DNA of 8,225 nucleotides from Bacteroidota bacterium. GTDB lineage: Bacteria > Bacteroidota > Bacteroidia > Bacteroidales > VadinHA17. The DNA lies in NCBI GenBank assembly GCA_012838685.1, contig DUOU01000035.1, forward strand, positions 1 to 8,225, written 5' to 3'. Shown here piece by piece: positions 6,417 to 8,225 of this stretch. The position numbers and the translations under genes are program-made. Under the pieces are notes generated by a model that was given only the letters and a program-made list of their open reading frames with translations, made no database searches and had not been told where the DNA came from. Each line of letters opens with the position of its first letter. The stretch's first letter is position 1.

Positions 6417-7283
6417 TTAAAGCATAAAATTCAAGGCGATCAAATAAGAAACACTTACGGGAACTCCCCCATGTTTCCCGGGAGTCCATTTGGGGGATGA
6501 TTCAACTGCCTTTACGGCCTCATCATCTATCAAGGGATCTACTCCTTTAATAACCTTGACATTTGTTACCGACCCGTCATTTTCAACAATAAAAGAGATA
6601 TATACTTTCCCCTGAACGTTGTTAACTTGCGCAACCTCCGGGTATTTGGTCTTTTTCTGGACCCATTCGCGGAATTTATCGATATCGCCCCCTTTAAATT
6701 CCGGCATTTGTTCAACAGGTCTGAAGTTACCCGCACCTCCATAACCGTATCCGCCATAACCACTTCCACCTACGGACCCGCCGCCGCTCCCAACGCTTCC
6801 TGCGCCGGTGTTTCCAGCGCCGATTCCCGAAAAGACGCCCGATTCATTGGATGATCCTTTGAATGAAGAATCTCCCGGCAATGAATCACCCTGTAAATCA
6901 GTGGACATATCCGCAAGAAATACTGTATCTACAACCTCTGGAACGGAATAGATATCACTTTCATTTACCGGCACGCTCACGATCTGTTCCAAAGACGGAT
7001 CCATATCAATCGGTGGGGGCGGCTCACCCGGAGGCGGCGCTCCCGCGCCATCGACCGGTAAAGGAAGATTTTCCATTGTAAGGTACACAGACGTATAGAC
7101 ATAACTTTCTTCTTTTTGTTCTGGTTTTCTTGAAAGGCAGATAATCGCGAACACAAAACATAAAACACACGTAGCAGTAAAAGATATGGCCAATACCCGG
7201 TTATAGCCCTTCCTCAAAAAATACGCGCCATACTCTTTGTTCCGTTTTTCAAAGATAATATCGTCAAAACTGGGTACAGACAT
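6417..7283 (-). CDS. TonB-family energy transducer
   Basis: TonB-type proteins sit in the inner membrane, span the periplasm and contact outer-membrane receptors to pass on energy from the proton-motive force. This 288-residue protein starts with the Bacteroidota-specific cytoplasmic block FDDIIFEKRNKEYGAYFLRK (6-25), then a single membrane helix (about 30-50). A periplasmic linker follows: a short proline stretch (PPPGEPPPP, about 83-91), an acidic/serine region (about 92-150) and a glycine-rich tract (about 150-187, GSGGGSVGGSGYGGYGYGG). The C-terminal TonB domain covers about 188-288, with KYPEVAQVNNVQGKVYISF (213-231), VENDGSVTNVKVIKG (233-247) and DDEAVKAVESSPKWTPGK (253-270). It begins 3 bp after the stop of the upstream surface-type protein and ends 4 bp before the propeller remnant, so it is the middle gene of one operon. 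No exbB or exbD is visible in the window. Symbol withheld because the phylum has many TonB paralogues. Confidence 0.92.
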   Translation of the reverse strand: MSVPSFDDIIFEKRNKEYGAYFLRKGYNRVLAISFTATCVLCFVFAIICLSRKPEQKEESYVYTSVYLTMENLPLPVDGAGAPPPGEPPPPIDMDPSLEQIVSVPVNESDIYSVPEVVDTVFLADMSTDLQGDSLPGDSSFKGSSNESGVFSGIGAGNTGAGSVGSGGGSVGGSGYGGYGYGGAGNFRPVEQMPEFKGGDIDKFREWVQKKTKYPEVAQVNNVQGKVYISFIVENDGSVTNVKVIKGVDPLIDDEAVKAVESSPKWTPGKHGGVPVSVSYLIALNFML

Positions 7284-7286
7284 TTG

Positions 7287-8225
7287 TCAGGGTGTTATGT
7301 TAAGTTTTCTTACGGTCAATTTAAAGCCTCCCGTACCCAACAATCCGCCATCGCCTACTCCTTCTATCCTGCCCACATAATCAGTGTTTATGTCGGAACA
7401 AAAAAAACTGAGCGTGGCCTCGCCTTTTTCATCGGTAATTACCGTGGGTTCCCAGAGAAGCGTGTTACGGTAATCGGGGATCATATCCTCTTCCGATCTT
7501 ATGTCGTAGTTGGGGCTGTAAAACTCGCGGTCTCCGTAATAGGCCTTCACCCTCGAAAGATTGCTGTGTTCCAACAGCTCCTCTTCTGTTAATTGACTTA
7601 TGTCGTATGGATATACTTCCCATTTCTCCGTGCCGTCACTATTGCGAATACGTACAAGTTCACCCCTAACTGGTCTATGGTTATCTTCTTCATGTGGATG
7701 GTTTATACAATTTAAATAATCATTTCTGCATACATAATCTCCAACATCTATTCCATACAAACTATCCAGCGTCCCCAGAAATTTTCCCCTGATTATATCT
7801 GTTTTATTGCCTTGGATCTTAATCTCCTCAATCACGGTCCCGCCATTGCTCGCGAGCGGTAATACCGGAGTTTCCAGTGTTCCGTCGGTTAAGGGCGGAA
7901 CAGGATAGCTGATTTCCTTGGTACCCATTTGGTTGTTTATTTTTTCAAATGGATCTTCTATCCTCAGTTTAAGGCCTGATTCAAGAACTGTCAAAGGTTT
8001 AAGATAAACGTAATCACCCTTCCACTGTTCAAATACCGAAGGATCAATACTGAACGCGCCCAACGAATCCGAGAGAATAAAAATATTGGTCGAATCTATG
8101 TTCGGGGAAAATGCCGATACAAACAGCTCCTCTCCGCTTAACTTCCTCTTCTTTAGCAGTGGAACCATGATTTCCCCCTGGATCCCCTCGTAAACAACTT
8201 GTCGGGGTGTTTCCCCCAACTGTTC
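7287..8225 (-). CDS. Large envelope protein with macroglobulin-like C-terminus (5' end missing)
   Basis: Only the last 312 residues are present; the frame is open at the right edge, so the true start lies outside (a TTG at 8219 is an internal codon). The fragment has beta-rich segments: FVSAFSPNIDSTNIFILSDS (35-54) resembles macroglobulin-type strands; GGTVIEEIKIQGNK (128-141) recalls the stretch before TonB plug domains; a two-cysteine motif DYVC-x6-LNCINHPH lies at 163-177; and DYRNTLLWEPTVITDEKGEA (251-270), then LSFFCSDINTDYVGRIEGV (272-290), is the typical closing domain of Bacteroidota proteins annotated as carboxypeptidase-regulatory-like or macroglobulin MG2-like. It probably acts at the periplasmic or outer-membrane side. 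It leads the operon with tonB 3 bp downstream, which suggests a TonB-linked or anchored envelope function. The exact role is unknown; no peptidase active site is seen in this part. Confidence 0.75.
   Translation of the reverse strand, partial: EQLGETPRQVVYEGIQGEIMVPLLKKRKLSGEELFVSAFSPNIDSTNIFILSDSLGAFSIDPSVFEQWKGDYVYLKPLTVLESGLKLRIEDPFEKINNQMGTKEISYPVPPLTDGTLETPVLPLASNGGTVIEEIKIQGNKTDIIRGKFLGTLDSLYGIDVGDYVCRNDYLNCINHPHEEDNHRPVRGELVRIRNSDGTEKWEVYPYDISQLTEEELLEHSNLSRVKAYYGDREFYSPNYDIRSEEDMIPDYRNTLLWEPTVITDEKGEATLSFFCSDINTDYVGRIEGVGDGGLLGTGGFKLTVRKLNITP

Noticed and set aside
6234..6500. Plus-strand open frame of 88 residues across the propeller remnant and the tonB end
   Set aside because: It is antisense to two recognised coding pieces and its sequence mirrors the lipoprotein and TonB codons; no independent support.
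8217..8219. TTG as the start codon of the right-edge gene
   Set aside because: The frame stays open through the window edge (Glu-Gln precede it) and the visible part is clearly only the C-terminal section of a larger protein.
1..8225. CRISPR array, tRNA, rRNA, insertion sequence or transposase gene
   Set aside because: No regularly spaced repeats, no RNA-gene cores and no transposase motifs were found on either strand by reading.

Overview
The window looks like a chromosomal segment of a Bacteroidota bacterium, most likely of the order Bacteroidales. The reasons are: the AMP nucleosidase is the short Bacteroides-type form; the TonB protein carries the phylum's typical N-terminal block (FDDIIFEKRNKEYGAYFLRK); there is a remnant of a 6-bladed beta-propeller lipoprotein; genes lack clear Shine-Dalgarno sequences; and a perfect TAnnTTTG (-7) element sits before amn. 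Codon use (many ATA and AGG codons, moderate GC by eye) is much the same throughout, and nothing points to recent transfer. Genus cannot be told from this sequence.

Layout. (1) 1-941, minus: a family 4-type glycosyltransferase that runs off the left edge. (2) 942-1071: a divergent intergenic region with an 8-bp inverted repeat that could be an operator. (3) 1072-3515, plus: an OmpR/PhoB-type response regulator and a membrane sensor histidine kinase, overlapping by 7 bp. (4) 3516-3688: a convergent spacer holding an imperfect hairpin. (5) 3689-4162, minus: a small orphan PD-(D/E)XK protein of the HsdR N-terminal type. (6) 4163-4255: a divergent promoter region. (7) 4256-6039, plus: AMP nucleosidase and DNA polymerase III delta subunit (holA), 2 bp apart. 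(8) 6058-8225, minus: a tight operon read leftward. It holds the 3' part of a large surface-type protein with a macroglobulin/carboxypeptidase-regulatory-like C-terminus, then a TonB energy transducer, then a degenerate beta-propeller lipoprotein gene.

How the genes work together. The kinase and regulator form one phosphorelay; its stimulus is unknown, although the kinase layout resembles PhoR. amn and holA share a transcript but belong to purine salvage and replication respectively. The right-hand operon suggests an envelope function that uses TonB-type energy or anchoring. Its last gene has lost its middle and changed frame, so it is probably dead.

No clear new system is visible. The points most worth following are the collapsed propeller gene next to tonB, the orphan HsdR-N-like nuclease with no methylase or helicase, and two inverted repeats in the divergent promoter regions.
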